24,264 nucleotides of DNA from Thermohalobaculum sp035513135. Its GTDB lineage: Bacteria; Pseudomonadota; Alphaproteobacteria; Rhodobacterales; Rhodobacteraceae. Both the position numbers and the translations under genes were made by a program. The DNA is taken from contig DATKCQ010000060.1 of NCBI GenBank assembly GCA_035513135.1, positions 1 to 24,264 on the forward strand. The letters are read 5' to 3'. The notes below the pieces were generated by a model. It saw nothing but the letters and a program-made list of their open reading frames with translations. It did not search any database and was not told the origin of the DNA. Each line of letters opens with the position of its first letter. The stretch's first letter is position 1. Of the stretch, positions 1 to 9,200 are shown one piece after another.

Positions 1-21
1 GCACCGGCCCCCGGCCACCGC

Positions 22-1572
22 TCAGACCCGCCTGAACAGCCGGTAGTTCAGCTCGCCCGAGGGCGCCGCGTGGACCAGGAGCGAGTCGCGGTGCACGAAG
101 GTCTCGGGCTCGTGGTTGATCCAGACATAGGCCCCGGTCTCGTCCATGATCTCCTGCATCCGCACGTAGATCTGCCGGCGCTTCTCGTCGTCGGTCTCGA
201 CGATGCCCTCCTCGTAGAGCCGGTCGAACTCGGGGTCGGTCCAGCGCTCCCAGTTCCACACCCCGACCTGGCTGGAGACGAACCACTGGGTCGCCTCGTA
301 GGGGTCGGGCTGGGTGCCGAAGCGCATCAGCCACAGCTGCAGGTCCTGCCAGGTGTCGACCTGGCTCTCCTGGCCCATCTCCCAGAACGGCCCGGACTCC
401 ATCGGGATGATGTTCACGGTGATGCCGATCTGGGCGAGGTTGGCCTGGATGATCTGGGCGGTGAGCAGGCGCTCCTGGTTGTTCAGCGTGCGCAGATCGA
501 GCTCGATGTTGCCGCCGCCGGCCTGGCTCATCAGCTCGCGCGCCTTTGCCGGGTCGTACTGGTAGTACTTGGTCGCGTCGCGCTCGCCGATCAGGCCCGG
601 GCAGATGATGCCGTGGGACTTCGAGGTGGTGCCTGAATAGGCGCCCGCGAGGATCGAGTCGACGTCCACCGCGTGCTGGATGGCGCGGCGCACGGTCTTG
701 TCCTGCAGCTTCGGGTGCTCGGTGTTCATGCCGAGCCACATGTACTGGAGCTCGCCGGCCACCGTGATCTTCGCGCCCGAGGGCGGGGTTTCGAACCAGC
801 GCGCGAGCGTGTCGGCGCCGATCTCGGTGATGTCGAGCTCGCCGGCCTCGAAGGCCAGCTCGGCGGCCTTCACCTCGGAAATGATGTGCGCGACGACGTT
901 CTCGAAGTCAGGCTTCGGGCCGGTCCAGAGCGGGTTGGGCGAGAAGATCGTGCGCTGGCCGGGGATCTGCTCGTAAGAATAGGGGCCGCAGATCGCCGGC
1001 GGGTCGATGGTGAACTGGCCGCCGGCCTCCTCCACCGCCTTCTCGCAGAGGACGGCGCCCGGGCCGTGGCACAGCGTGATCATGATGAACGGGGCGAACG
1101 GCTTGTTGAGCACGATGGTGCCGGTCAGGTCGCCGGTCACGTCGACCCCCTCCATGGCCTCGAAATAGCCGGCCCAGTCGGTGCCCTTCATGCGCTCGTA
1201 GGAGTACTTCACGTCCGAGGCGCGCACCGGGCCGAAGCCGTCCGACCACTCGAGTCCGTCCTGGAGCTCGAAGTCGATGTGGGTGGGATCGCGCTCGACC
1301 AGGCTCTTGACGTAGTAGGTCGGGCGCCAGTCGAAGGTCTCGCCCGAGAGGTCGTACTCGGCGAGGAAGGGGAAGATCTGCTTCTGCGTCTCGATCTCGG
1401 TGCCGCCGGACATGTAGCCGGGGTCGAGGATGTCGTTGTCGCCGTCGAAGCGCAGGTTCAACCGCTGCGCCTGTGCTTTCGCGCCGAACGGCAGACCGCC
1501 GATCGCGCTCACCGCCCCGGCCGCCGCCGTGGTGGCGAAAAAGTGTCGCCTGGAGATGTTCCAAATTCGCAT
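22..1572 (-). CDS. ABC transporter substrate-binding protein, peptide/SBP family 5, Tat-exported
   Basis: Predicted periplasmic solute-binding protein of the oligopeptide/dipeptide class (SBP_bac_5), which would deliver a peptide-like ligand to an inner-membrane ABC permease. The chosen ATG at 1572 gives 516 aa and is preceded by AGGGAGG at 9 nt spacing; a longer in-frame start at 1626 lacks this support. The N-terminus has a twin-arginine motif (SRRHFF, about residues 7-12), a hydrophobic Ala/Gly stretch and a likely AKA cleavage site near residue 33, so Tat export is expected. The body shows typical family features: an early region placing the ligand pathway, a central segment with a VRRAIQHAVD-type helix, and a C-terminal segment with paired tryptophans. 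Length is usual for the family. No permease or ATPase genes are visible; they may lie beyond the left edge. The ligand is unknown. Confidence 0.9.
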   Translation of the reverse strand: MRIWNISRRHFFATTAAAGAVSAIGGLPFGAKAQAQRLNLRFDGDNDILDPGYMSGGTEIETQKQIFPFLAEYDLSGETFDWRPTYYVKSLVERDPTHIDFELQDGLEWSDGFGPVRASDVKYSYERMKGTDWAGYFEAMEGVDVTGDLTGTIVLNKPFAPFIMITLCHGPGAVLCEKAVEEAGGQFTIDPPAICGPYSYEQIPGQRTIFSPNPLWTGPKPDFENVVAHIISEVKAAELAFEAGELDITEIGADTLARWFETPPSGAKITVAGELQYMWLGMNTEHPKLQDKTVRRAIQHAVDVDSILAGAYSGTTSKSHGIICPGLIGERDATKYYQYDPAKARELMSQAGGGNIELDLRTLNNQERLLTAQIIQANLAQIGITVNIIPMESGPFWEMGQESQVDTWQDLQLWLMRFGTQPDPYEATQWFVSSQVGVWNWERWTDPEFDRLYEEGIVETDDEKRRQIYVRMQEIMDETGAYVWINHEPETFVHRDSLLVHAAPSGELNYRLFRRV

Positions 1573-1653
1573 GGCTGTCAGCCTCCCTGTTACGCGCTCT
1601 CGCTGAGCACGTTGTGTGGTCTCCACCGGTCGCGCCTGCCGGCACGCGCGGAA

Positions 1654-1704
1654 CCGCTTCTTGGAGCGGCACGCACCGGTATCGCACGCAAACGTGCGAT
1701 ACCG
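1654..1704. promoter_or_regulatory. Strong inverted repeat with an adjacent small hairpin, upstream of the ABC binding-protein gene
   Basis: A perfect dyad has 12-bp arms CGGTATCGCACG (1677-1688) and CGTGCGATACCG (1693-1704) around a 4-nt centre. A second small stem, CCGCT (1654-1658) and AGCGG (1665-1669), lies beside it. Both sit between the hydrolase stop (1790) and the binding-protein start (1572), which are on the same strand. No T-run follows on the minus strand, so a classical intrinsic terminator is not supported. A regulator-binding operator or an RNA hairpin in the leader of the binding-protein mRNA are the likely choices. Confidence 0.6.
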
Positions 1705-1789
1705 ATGCAGTCACAGGCGATTAAACACGCATGGGCGCGGAATCGCCAGTTCATTTGTTACTCTGACCGAATCCGACCATCCGGGGCAA

Positions 1790-3823
1790 TCATACATGGT
1801 TGCGGGGGATCGCCTCGTCCCATTCCTGCACGTGGGCCGGCCAATCACCCTCGCGCGCCTCGAGCCGGGCGCGGATGTGGAAGCTCTCGGCGTCGCAGAT
1901 CAGCCGCGTCTCGGTGCGAGTGGCCACGCGCCAGTCGCCGCGCGACATCTCCCACTCCCAGACCACCTCCCCGCTGGCCGAGGTGGGGTCCTCGGGGTGG
2001 ACGCGGTAGCGCTCGGTGCCGCGGCTGCGGATGGTCAGGTCGATGGCGGCAAGGCGGTAGGTGCCCGAGTCTTCGACAAGCTCGGTGGTGACGCTGCCGT
2101 CCGCCTGGTCGACCAGCGTGCGGGCGACGCTTTCGCCGGGGACGAGCTGTTCGCGCTCCAGCGGCGGAGCCTGCTCGGGCGGGGCGAAGGGCGCGAGGCG
2201 GTCATCGTCGGTCGAGGCCGAACGGATAGGCAGCTCGAGGCTGCTCTCGCCGGGATGGACGGTGAGGCTCACCCGCTCGGGCGCCGGCCAGACCATCGGG
2301 AAATAGGCGGTCGAGAGCGCCAGCCGGATGCGGTGGCCGGCGGCGAAACGCTGGGCGATGTGCTTGAGCTCGATGCGCGCGCGGTGCATCCGGCCGGGCG
2401 CCAGCGGCGCGGGCGTCTGGTGGCTGTCGCGGTGGGTGAGATTGAGCACGCCCCAGGTCACCCGGGTGGCGCCGCCGTCGGGCGCGACGTCGCTCAGCCT
2501 CGCGGCGACGAGCGCGACCGGGCGGTCCGGGGTGAAGCAAAGCTCGAGCACCGGGTCGCCGGCGATCTCGAGCGGCTCGGCGAGCGGTTCGGTCTCGAAG
2601 CACAGGCTGCCGCCGTCATCGAGCCGCTGGTCCAGCGCCAGATCGCCCGGCTTGCCATAGGGGCACCAGCGGCCGCCGGCCATGCCGACGCTCTCGGGCG
2701 ACGAAAGCGTCACCGGCGCGTCGGGCAGGCGGGCGGGGGCAGGCACGATGCGGCCGTCCGAGCCGAGAGCGTAGCCCGTGCGCGCGACGTTGGGCGACGG
2801 CCAGGCGGGCTCGGCCACCCAGCGGCCCGGCCGCTCGGCATACATCGAGCGCGGCGGCGCTGTGTCCTGCATCCACAGGCGCAGCATCGGCTCGTCCATG
2901 ATTCCGGTGTCGCGGCCCTTGAGCCAGTGGTCCCACCAGCGCAGGGACTCCCGCAAGAACCCGATGGCGGGGCCCGGCACGCCCAGATGCGGGTACTTGT
3001 GCGCCCTGGGGCCGACCAGCCCCTTGCGCGGCACCTCGAGCCCCTGCATCAGCCGGAACACCGAGCGAAAGTAGCCGTCGGCCCAGCCGCTCACCGCGTA
3101 GACCGGGCAACGGATGCGCGCGAAGTCCTCGCAGACCGAGCCGTGCTTCCAGAAGTCGTCGCGCGTCTGGTGCTCGAGCCAGTTCCTGATCCACAGCCCG
3201 CTGCCCTTCAGCCGCTGGTGCCACAGCTCGCGCCAGCCGTCGGGGTTGTGGCGCGGGTCGGGCGGCAGCGAGTTGCGTCCGAACATGGTCGAGGCCCAGG
3301 CGAGGTTGTCGATCAGCAGCGCGCCGCCCTGGTAGTGCACGTCGTCGGCATAGCGGTCGTCGGTCGAGCAGACCGAGATCACCGCCTTCAGCGCCGGCGG
3401 CTGCAGCGCCGCGACCTGCAGGCCGTTGAAGCCCCCCCACGAGATGCCGACCATGCCGACATTGCCATCGCACCAGGGCTGCGCGGCGATCCGGGCGATC
3501 GCGTGGAACCCGTCCTCGAGTTCCTGCTGCAGGTACTCGTCGGGCATCAGCCCCTCGGAATCCCCGGCGCCGCGCAGGTCGAGGCGCACCACCGCGTAGC
3601 CGTGGCCGGCAGTGTAGGGGTGCATGGTGACATCGCGCACCGCGGTGAGGTCGTTCTTGCGGTAGGGGATGTATTCGAGGATGGCCGGCACCGGGTTCCG
3701 CTCGGCGTCCTCGGGCAGCCAGATCCGCGCGGCGAGGCGGCAGCCGTCGGGCATCGGCACGTCCACGTGCTCGATCTCGCGCACCTCGCGAGGAAACGAG
3801 CTGACGATGCGTGTCTCTGACAT
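1790..3823 (-). CDS. CocE/NonD family serine hydrolase (X-Pro dipeptidyl-peptidase S15-like)
   Basis: Predicted alpha/beta-hydrolase of the CocE/NonD family, which cleaves esters or acyl-Pro bonds; the substrate is not predictable. The ATG at 3823 (677 aa) has a GAGGGAG ribosome-binding site about 9 nt upstream and is preferred over the longer in-frame start at 3958. The nucleophile elbow GISWG places Ser128. A charge relay is completed by Asp249 (in SGWADG) and His275 (in GPRAHKYPH), matching the family order Ser-Asp-His. The Tyr-rich YIPYRKND segment (51-58) is typical of the family. The C-terminal half (about 400-670) fits the jelly-roll PepX_C domain. No signal peptide is seen, so it is probably cytoplasmic. 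It lies upstream of a peptide-type ABC binding protein on the same strand, so a linked peptide or ester catabolic role is plausible but is inference. Confidence 0.9.
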   Translation of the reverse strand: MSETRIVSSFPREVREIEHVDVPMPDGCRLAARIWLPEDAERNPVPAILEYIPYRKNDLTAVRDVTMHPYTAGHGYAVVRLDLRGAGDSEGLMPDEYLQQELEDGFHAIARIAAQPWCDGNVGMVGISWGGFNGLQVAALQPPALKAVISVCSTDDRYADDVHYQGGALLIDNLAWASTMFGRNSLPPDPRHNPDGWRELWHQRLKGSGLWIRNWLEHQTRDDFWKHGSVCEDFARIRCPVYAVSGWADGYFRSVFRLMQGLEVPRKGLVGPRAHKYPHLGVPGPAIGFLRESLRWWDHWLKGRDTGIMDEPMLRLWMQDTAPPRSMYAERPGRWVAEPAWPSPNVARTGYALGSDGRIVPAPARLPDAPVTLSSPESVGMAGGRWCPYGKPGDLALDQRLDDGGSLCFETEPLAEPLEIAGDPVLELCFTPDRPVALVAARLSDVAPDGGATRVTWGVLNLTHRDSHQTPAPLAPGRMHRARIELKHIAQRFAAGHRIRLALSTAYFPMVWPAPERVSLTVHPGESSLELPIRSASTDDDRLAPFAPPEQAPPLEREQLVPGESVARTLVDQADGSVTTELVEDSGTYRLAAIDLTIRSRGTERYRVHPEDPTSASGEVVWEWEMSRGDWRVATRTETRLICDAESFHIRARLEAREGDWPAHVQEWDEAIPRNHV

Positions 3824-3850
3824 GGCGATTCTCCCTCTGGCCGCACACAT

Positions 3851-3888
3851 AAAAAGCGGCGCCCCGCAACCATGCCGCCCGGCGCCGC
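3851..3888 (-). terminator. Rho-independent terminator downstream of the first tetR gene, inside the hydrolase leader
   Basis: Read on the minus strand, an 8-bp GC stem GCGGCGCC/GGCGCCGC (arms 3881-3888 and 3856-3863, 17-nt loop) is followed directly by five T residues. This is a good intrinsic terminator for transcription leaving the tetR gene that ends at 4036. It ends only 27 nt before the hydrolase start codon on the same strand, which leaves almost no room for an independent promoter after it. Confidence 0.75.
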
Positions 3889-4035
3889 GGTCACTTGGTA
3901 TGCCGGCGCACGGCATCTGTGCAAGCCGGGCCCGTGCGATCCCCGGGAGGCGGACCATTGCGCCTCGAATGCCCCTCGACGGCGGAGGAGCATGGCCGGC
4001 GGTCCCGCCCGTCCGCGTCGCGCGAAATGCAGGTT

Positions 4036-4719
4036 TCAGCCCTGCCCCGGCGCAGGACCGCCCCCGGCCGGTCCGCCATCGGTGCCGGATGCGCCCGGCG
4101 CATCCGCAGGCACGAGCAGACCGGTGAGCGCGGTCTCGAAGAGCCGCGCGCCTTCACGTCCCAGATCGAAACTCCGCTCGTTCAGCCACCAGCGCATGGT
4201 GGTCCCCTGCATCATGGAAATCAGCAGCCAGGCCGTGGTGTCCGGGTCGACGTCCCGGCGCAGCTCGCCGCGCCGCTGCCCGGCGGAGACGATCTGCTCG
4301 AGCCGCGCGTGGAAGCGCCCCGCGACCTCGGCCATCGCGGCGCGCAACGCCGCGTTGTCGCGGTGCAGCGCCCGGGTGAACAGGATCACCGGGAGCGCCG
4401 GCAGGCTCTGCATCAGCCCGAGCTGCGCGGTGACCAGCGCGCGAAGCTGCGCCGGCGCGCCCTGCGCATGCGCAAGCGCGCGCCGCCAGGCGTCCTGCAT
4501 GTGCTCGCCGACGAAGCTCGCCAGCGCCCGCCACATCTCGGCCTTGCCGCCGGGGAAATGGCGGTAGAGCGCCGGCTCGGAGATGCCGACCCGGCGCGCC
4601 AGCGCCCGCGTGGTCACCTGCTCCGCGCCCTCGTCGGCCGCCATCGCCAGCATCGCCGCGAGGATCTCGCGGCGCCGCTCGGTCCCGGTCTTGCGCTGTG
4701 TGGTGGCCCGTGGCGGCAA
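4036..4719 (-). CDS. TetR/AcrR family transcriptional repressor, probable regulator of the adjacent RND pump
   Basis: A 227-aa TetR-family protein. The N-terminal HTH (about residues 15-62) has the typical order: RREILAAML helix, TTRALARRVGIS, then EPALYRHFPGGK. The C-terminal part is a helical ligand-binding domain with a TetR_C-like WWLNERSFDL segment. The start is TTG at 4719: an in-frame TAG lies five codons upstream, no other start codon intervenes, and a GGGGG run precedes it at close range. The C-terminus is a Gly/Ala/Pro-rich tail. It is divergent from a membrane-fusion protein/RND permease operon, and related dyads lie between them, so autoregulation and repression of the pump are likely. 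The inducer is unknown. A good terminator follows at 3851-3888. Confidence 0.9.
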   Translation of the reverse strand: MPPRATTQRKTGTERRREILAAMLAMAADEGAEQVTTRALARRVGISEPALYRHFPGGKAEMWRALASFVGEHMQDAWRRALAHAQGAPAQLRALVTAQLGLMQSLPALPVILFTRALHRDNAALRAAMAEVAGRFHARLEQIVSAGQRRGELRRDVDPDTTAWLLISMMQGTTMRWWLNERSFDLGREGARLFETALTGLLVPADAPGASGTDGGPAGGGPAPGQG

Positions 4720-4736
4720 GTTAACCCCCGCTAACT
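4719..4736. promoter_or_regulatory. Candidate TetR operator 1 (tetR proximal)
   Basis: The dyad AGTTA-N8-TAACT directly abuts the TTG start of tetR. It shares the core GTTAAC-N4-GC with the second dyad at 4792-4811. Binding here would cover the tetR translation start and nearby promoter, consistent with autorepression. Assignment to this TetR is inferred from position. Confidence 0.5.
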
Positions 4737-4791
4737 AGGCAAGACAAACAGTGGCCAAGGAACCCTTGCACGTTGTGTTGGACGAGTCGAA

Positions 4792-4834
4792 GGTTAACGT
4801 TAGCGTTGACCAGCTTCTAGTTCCCCGGCATACC
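4792..4834 (+). promoter_or_regulatory. Candidate promoter of the MFP-RND operon with overlapping TetR operator 2
   Basis: The dyad GGTTAACG-TTAG-CGTTGACC (4792-4811; one mismatch in the 8-bp arms) overlaps a possible -35 TTGACC (4806-4811). A weak -10 CATACC (4829-4834) follows at 17-bp spacing. Initiation near 4841 would leave a leader of about 36 nt before the GTG at 4877. The overlap of the dyad with the -35 suits a repressor site. Confidence 0.5.
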
Positions 4835-4876
4835 CCCGGATGTCAACCTCGATCTCGAGCCTTGCGAGGTCCGCCA

Positions 4877-6253
4877 GTGCCAACCGCCGTCCCGCGCCTC
4901 GTCCTGCGGCTGCTCGCGCTGGGGCTTCCCGTGGCCGCGGGGGTCCTTCTCGCCGCCTGGCTCGTGGGCGAGCGCGGCGGCCCCGAGCAGCCCGGCCACG
5001 CCGAGCAACCGGTGCCGGTGGTGGTCATCGCCGCGCCCGAGATCGCCTATGTCCCCCGGGCCGTCGGCTATGGCGAGGCGCGCCCGGCCCGAATCTGGCG
5101 CGCCGTCCCCGAGGTCGGAGGCGAGATCGTCGCGACCCACCCCGAGCTGGAATCCGGCGCCCTGATCCGCGCGGGCGCCGAGATCTTCCGCATCGACCCG
5201 ACCGGCCCCGAGCTCGCCATCCGCGAGGCCGAGGCGGTGATCGCCGCCGGCGAGGCGGCCCTGAGCGAGCTCGGCCTGCGGCGCGAGAGCACCGGGCGCC
5301 TGCTCGAGATCGAGCGCCAGCGCCTCGCCGTGGCGCAATCCGAGCTCGAGCGCCAGCGCACGCTGCTGGCCCGAGGCACCATCTCCCAGTCCGCGCTCGA
5401 CCGGCAGGAGCGCGAGTTCCTGCAGCAGCGCCTCGCCGCGCAGGAGCTCGAGAACGCCCTCGCCCGCCTTCCCGCCGAGGAACGCCGCCTCGAGGCCGAG
5501 CGCGAGCGCGAACGCGCCCGCCTCGCCCGCGCCCGCCGCGACCTGGCCAACACGGTCATCACCGCCCCGTTCGACCTGCGCGTCGCCGGCACCCCGGAGA
5601 AATCGGGACAGGTCGTGCAAGCCGGCGAGACGCTGATGCAGGGCGACGGCATCGGCGCCACGGAGGTCGAGGCCGAGGTGCCCATCGGCGCCTTCCGCGC
5701 CCTCATCGACCCGGCCCGCCGCCCGGACTTCGCCGCCGTGGAGCGCGTCTCCGAAGCGGTCGCCGGCCTCGGCCTGCGCGCCGAGGTGCGCCTGCGCGGC
5801 GCCGGCGCCGCTGCCAGCTGGTCCGCCCGGGTCGACCGGGTCAGCGAGGCGATCGACCCGCGCACCCGCACGGTCGGCGTCGTCGTGGTGGTCGACAGGC
5901 CCTACGAGACCGCCCGCCCGCCCGAGCGCCCGCCTCTGGTCAAGGGCATGTATGCGGAGGTGCGCCTGTGCGGCCCCGCCCGCCCGCCGGCCGTCGTGGT
6001 GCCCCACGCGGCGCTGCACGAAGGCCGCGTCTACCTCGCCGGCACGGATGACCGGCTCAAGGTCCGCGTCGTCACTGTCGCCTCGCGCCAGGGCGGCGTC
6101 GCGGTCCTCGCCGACGGCGTCGCCCCGGGCGAGCGGGTGGTCCTCACCGACATCGTGCCGGCCGTCGAGGGGATGCGTCTCGCCCCGCGGGCCGACGCGG
6201 CGGCCGCCGAGGCGCTGGCCCGCGAGGCGCGCGCCGAGGGGGTGTGCCGGTGA
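4877..6253 (+). CDS. RND efflux system periplasmic adaptor (membrane fusion protein, HlyD/AcrA type)
   Basis: A 458-aa periplasmic adaptor that would join an inner-membrane RND permease to an outer-membrane channel. The GTG at 4877 is preceded by GAGG at 8 nt; the longer in-frame GTG at 4751 would start upstream of the likely promoter and adds an unlikely N-terminus. A single N-terminal membrane segment spans about residues 8-30. The first lipoyl half-motif lies at about 72-112 and the second around 225-260. Between them is a long Glu/Arg/Ala-rich coiled-coil hairpin (about 113-225). Beta-barrel and membrane-proximal segments follow, with the GMYAEVRL-type strand typical of the family. The stop codon overlaps the GTG of the permease gene (GTGA), so the two are translationally coupled. 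No outer-membrane factor gene is present in the window. Confidence 0.92.
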   Translation: MPTAVPRLVLRLLALGLPVAAGVLLAAWLVGERGGPEQPGHAEQPVPVVVIAAPEIAYVPRAVGYGEARPARIWRAVPEVGGEIVATHPELESGALIRAGAEIFRIDPTGPELAIREAEAVIAAGEAALSELGLRRESTGRLLEIERQRLAVAQSELERQRTLLARGTISQSALDRQEREFLQQRLAAQELENALARLPAEERRLEAERERERARLARARRDLANTVITAPFDLRVAGTPEKSGQVVQAGETLMQGDGIGATEVEAEVPIGAFRALIDPARRPDFAAVERVSEAVAGLGLRAEVRLRGAGAAASWSARVDRVSEAIDPRTRTVGVVVVVDRPYETARPPERPPLVKGMYAEVRLCGPARPPAVVVPHAALHEGRVYLAGTDDRLKVRVVTVASRQGGVAVLADGVAPGERVVLTDIVPAVEGMRLAPRADAAAAEALAREARAEGVCR

Positions 6254-9200
6254 TCCGCTCCTTCGCCGGCCACCCCACCGCGGCCAACCTCCTGCTGGTG
6301 CTGATCGTCGTCGCCGGGCTGCTCGCCGCGCCGACGCTCAGGCGCGAGACCTTCCCGCGCTTCGCCCCCAGCGAGGTCGGCATCGAGGTCGCCTATCCCG
6401 GCGCCGCCGCGCAGGACGTCGAGCACGCCGTCTGCGCCCGCCTCGAGGACGCCGTCGAAGGCGTCACCGGCCTCGCCGAGCTGCGCTGCGAGGCGCTCGA
6501 CAACCGCGCCAGCGCCGTGGCCGAGCTCGGCGCGGGCGGCGACATGGTCCGCTTCCTCAACGAGGTGAAGTCCGAGGTCGAGGCGATCGACGACCTGCCC
6601 GCCCGCGCCCGGCGGCCCATCGTGCGCGAGCTGCACCGCACCGACTTCGTCGCCTCGGTGGCGCTGGCCGGCCCGATGGCCGCGCCCGACCTCAAGACCT
6701 ATGCCGAGGCGCTGAAGCACCGCCTGCTGCGGCTGCCGGAGGTCTCGCAGATCGACATCCGCGGCTTCTCCGACCGGCAGCTCCGGATCGAGGTTCCCAA
6801 GGCGGTGCTGCGCCAGCACGGCCTTTCCATCGACCGGCTCGCGGCGATCATCGCGCGGCAGAGCGTCGACCTGCCCGCCGGCACCATCGAGGCGGGCGAC
6901 CGCGAGGTCCGCCTGCGCTTCGAGGACGAGCGGCGCAGCCCGGCCGCGCTCGAGCGGCTCGTCATCCTGGCCGGCGAGACCGGCGGCGAGCTGCGCCTCG
7001 GCGACATCGCCACGATCAGCGACGGCTTCGAGGACGTCTGGCAGCGCATCCACTTCGACGGCCGGCGCGCCGCGATGCTCGAGATCCGCAAGACCCACGG
7101 CGAGGACAGCCTGCGCGTGGTCGACGCCGTGCAGGCCCTCCTCGAGGCCGAGCGCGGGCGCGCGCCGCCGGATGTGACGATCGCACTGGCCCAGGACGTC
7201 TCCTCCATCGTGCGCGACCGGCTGACCATGCTGGTCGAGAACGGCTTGCAGGGGCTCGCCCTGGTGTTCCTCGCCATGTGGCTGTTCTTCAGCCTGCGCT
7301 TCGCGTTCTGGGTGGCGGTCGGGCTGCCGGTGTCGTTCCTCGGCACCATCTTCGCCATGTCCGTGCTCGGCTACTCGCTGAACATGATCACCATGGTCGG
7401 GCTGCTGATGGCCATCGGACTCCTGATGGACGACGCCATCGTCATCGCCGAGAACATCGCCGCGCACCTGCGCGAGGGGCGAGGCCCCCTCGATTCGGTG
7501 GTCCACGGCACGCGCGAGGTGGCGCCGGGCGTCGTTTCGTCCTTCATCACCACGGCGGCCGTGTTCGGCCCGCTCGCCTTCCTCGCGGGCGACATCGGCA
7601 CGGTGCTCAAGGTGATGCCGGTGGTGCTGCTGATCACGCTGGCGGTGAGCCTCGTCGAGGCGTTCCTGATCCTGCCGCACCACCTGGTGCGCCCGGTCGC
7701 CCGCATGGCGGCGGCGCCCCCGAACCGCGTGCGCGACGGCATCGAGCGGGCCTTCGAGCACCTGCGCGAGCGGGTGGTCGGCCGCGCCGCCGACCTCGCC
7801 GTGGGGCAGCGCTACCTGTTCGCCGGACTGACGGGCTTCGCCCTTGCCGCGACGCTCGGCTACGTCGCCGCCGGCCACCTGAAGTTCCAGGCCTTCCCCG
7901 ACATCGACGGCGACGTGGTCGAGGCGCGCCTGCTGATGCCCCAGGGCACGCCGTTCGCCCGCACCGGGGCGGTGGCCGCGCAGATCACCGCCGCGCTCGA
8001 CGCGGTGAGCGGGGCGCTTCCCCAGCCCGAAGGCCGGCCGCTGGTCGAGAGCGTGCAGGTCCGCTTCGGCGAGAACCCGGACGCCCGCGAGACCGGCCCG
8101 CACGTCGCCACCGTCATCGTCGACCTGCTCGGCGCCGAGCACCGCACGGTCACGCTCGACGAGCTCTATGCGCACTGGCGCGCGGCGATCGGCGAGGTCC
8201 CCGGGGCCATCGCCCTGACGCTGCAGGAGCCGAGCATCGGCCCGCAGGGCCGGGCCTTCGAGTTCCGCCTGACGGGCGCCGACCTCGACCAGCTCAAGGC
8301 CGCCTCGCTGGCGCTGCAGGCCGAGTTGACCGCCTTTTCGGGCCCGCGCGACGTGATCGACGACCTGCGCCCCGGCATGCCCGAGCGGCGCATCCGGCTG
8401 GCCGAGGGCGCCACCAGCCTCGGCCTCGACGCGGCCGAGGTGGCCGGCCAGCTGCGCGCCGCCTTCCTCGGCGAGACCGCCAGCGAGATCCGGATCGGCG
8501 CAGAGGCCGCCGAGGTCTACGAGATCGAGGTGCGCCAGGCCGCCGCCGACCGCGACGGGCTCGACGATCTCGACGCCTTCACCGTCAGCCTGCCCGACGG
8601 CGGCCAGGTGCCGCTCGCCGCCGTGGCCGAGATCGAGCCGGCCCGCGGCTGGGCCCGCATCCACCGCATCGACGGCCGCCGCACGGTCACCGTGACGGGG
8701 AACCTCGACACCAGCGCCGGCAATGCCGCCGAGATCATCGCGGCGCTCGAGGCCGAGGCCATCCCCCGCCTCGCGGCGCCTTTCCCCGGCGTCGGGATCG
8801 GCATCGAGGGCCAGTCCCGCGAGGCCGCGACCACGGGCGCCTCGGTTCGGACGGGGTTCCTCGTCGGCCTGATCGGCATCTTCGTCGCGCTCGCCTTCCA
8901 GTTCCGCAGCTATGGCGAGCCCTTGGTGGTGATGGCGGTGATCCCCTTCGCCGCGCTCGGTGCGGTCTGGGGCCACGTGCTGCTCGGCTACCCGCTGTCG
9001 ATGCCCAGCCTGGTCGGAGTCGCCTCGCTCGCCGGCGTGGTGGTCAACGATTCGATCCTGCTCGTGCACTTCGTCAAGTTGCGCACCGCCGCCGGGCACG
9101 GCGTGGCCCAGGCCGCGGCCCGGGCCAGCCGCGACCGCTTCCGCGCCGTGCTTCTGACCTCGCTGACCACGATCCTCGGCCTGCTGCCGCTGATGGCCGA

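Noticed and set aside
1616..3820. Plus-strand 734-codon frame opposite the CocE-type hydrolase
   Set aside because: Antisense shadow; the minus-strand frame has a full catalytic triad and a good ribosome-binding site.
6031..9099. Very long minus-strand frame (1022 codons) opposite the RND genes
   Set aside because: Asp/His/Gly-rich antisense shadow with no start signal or recognisable domain.
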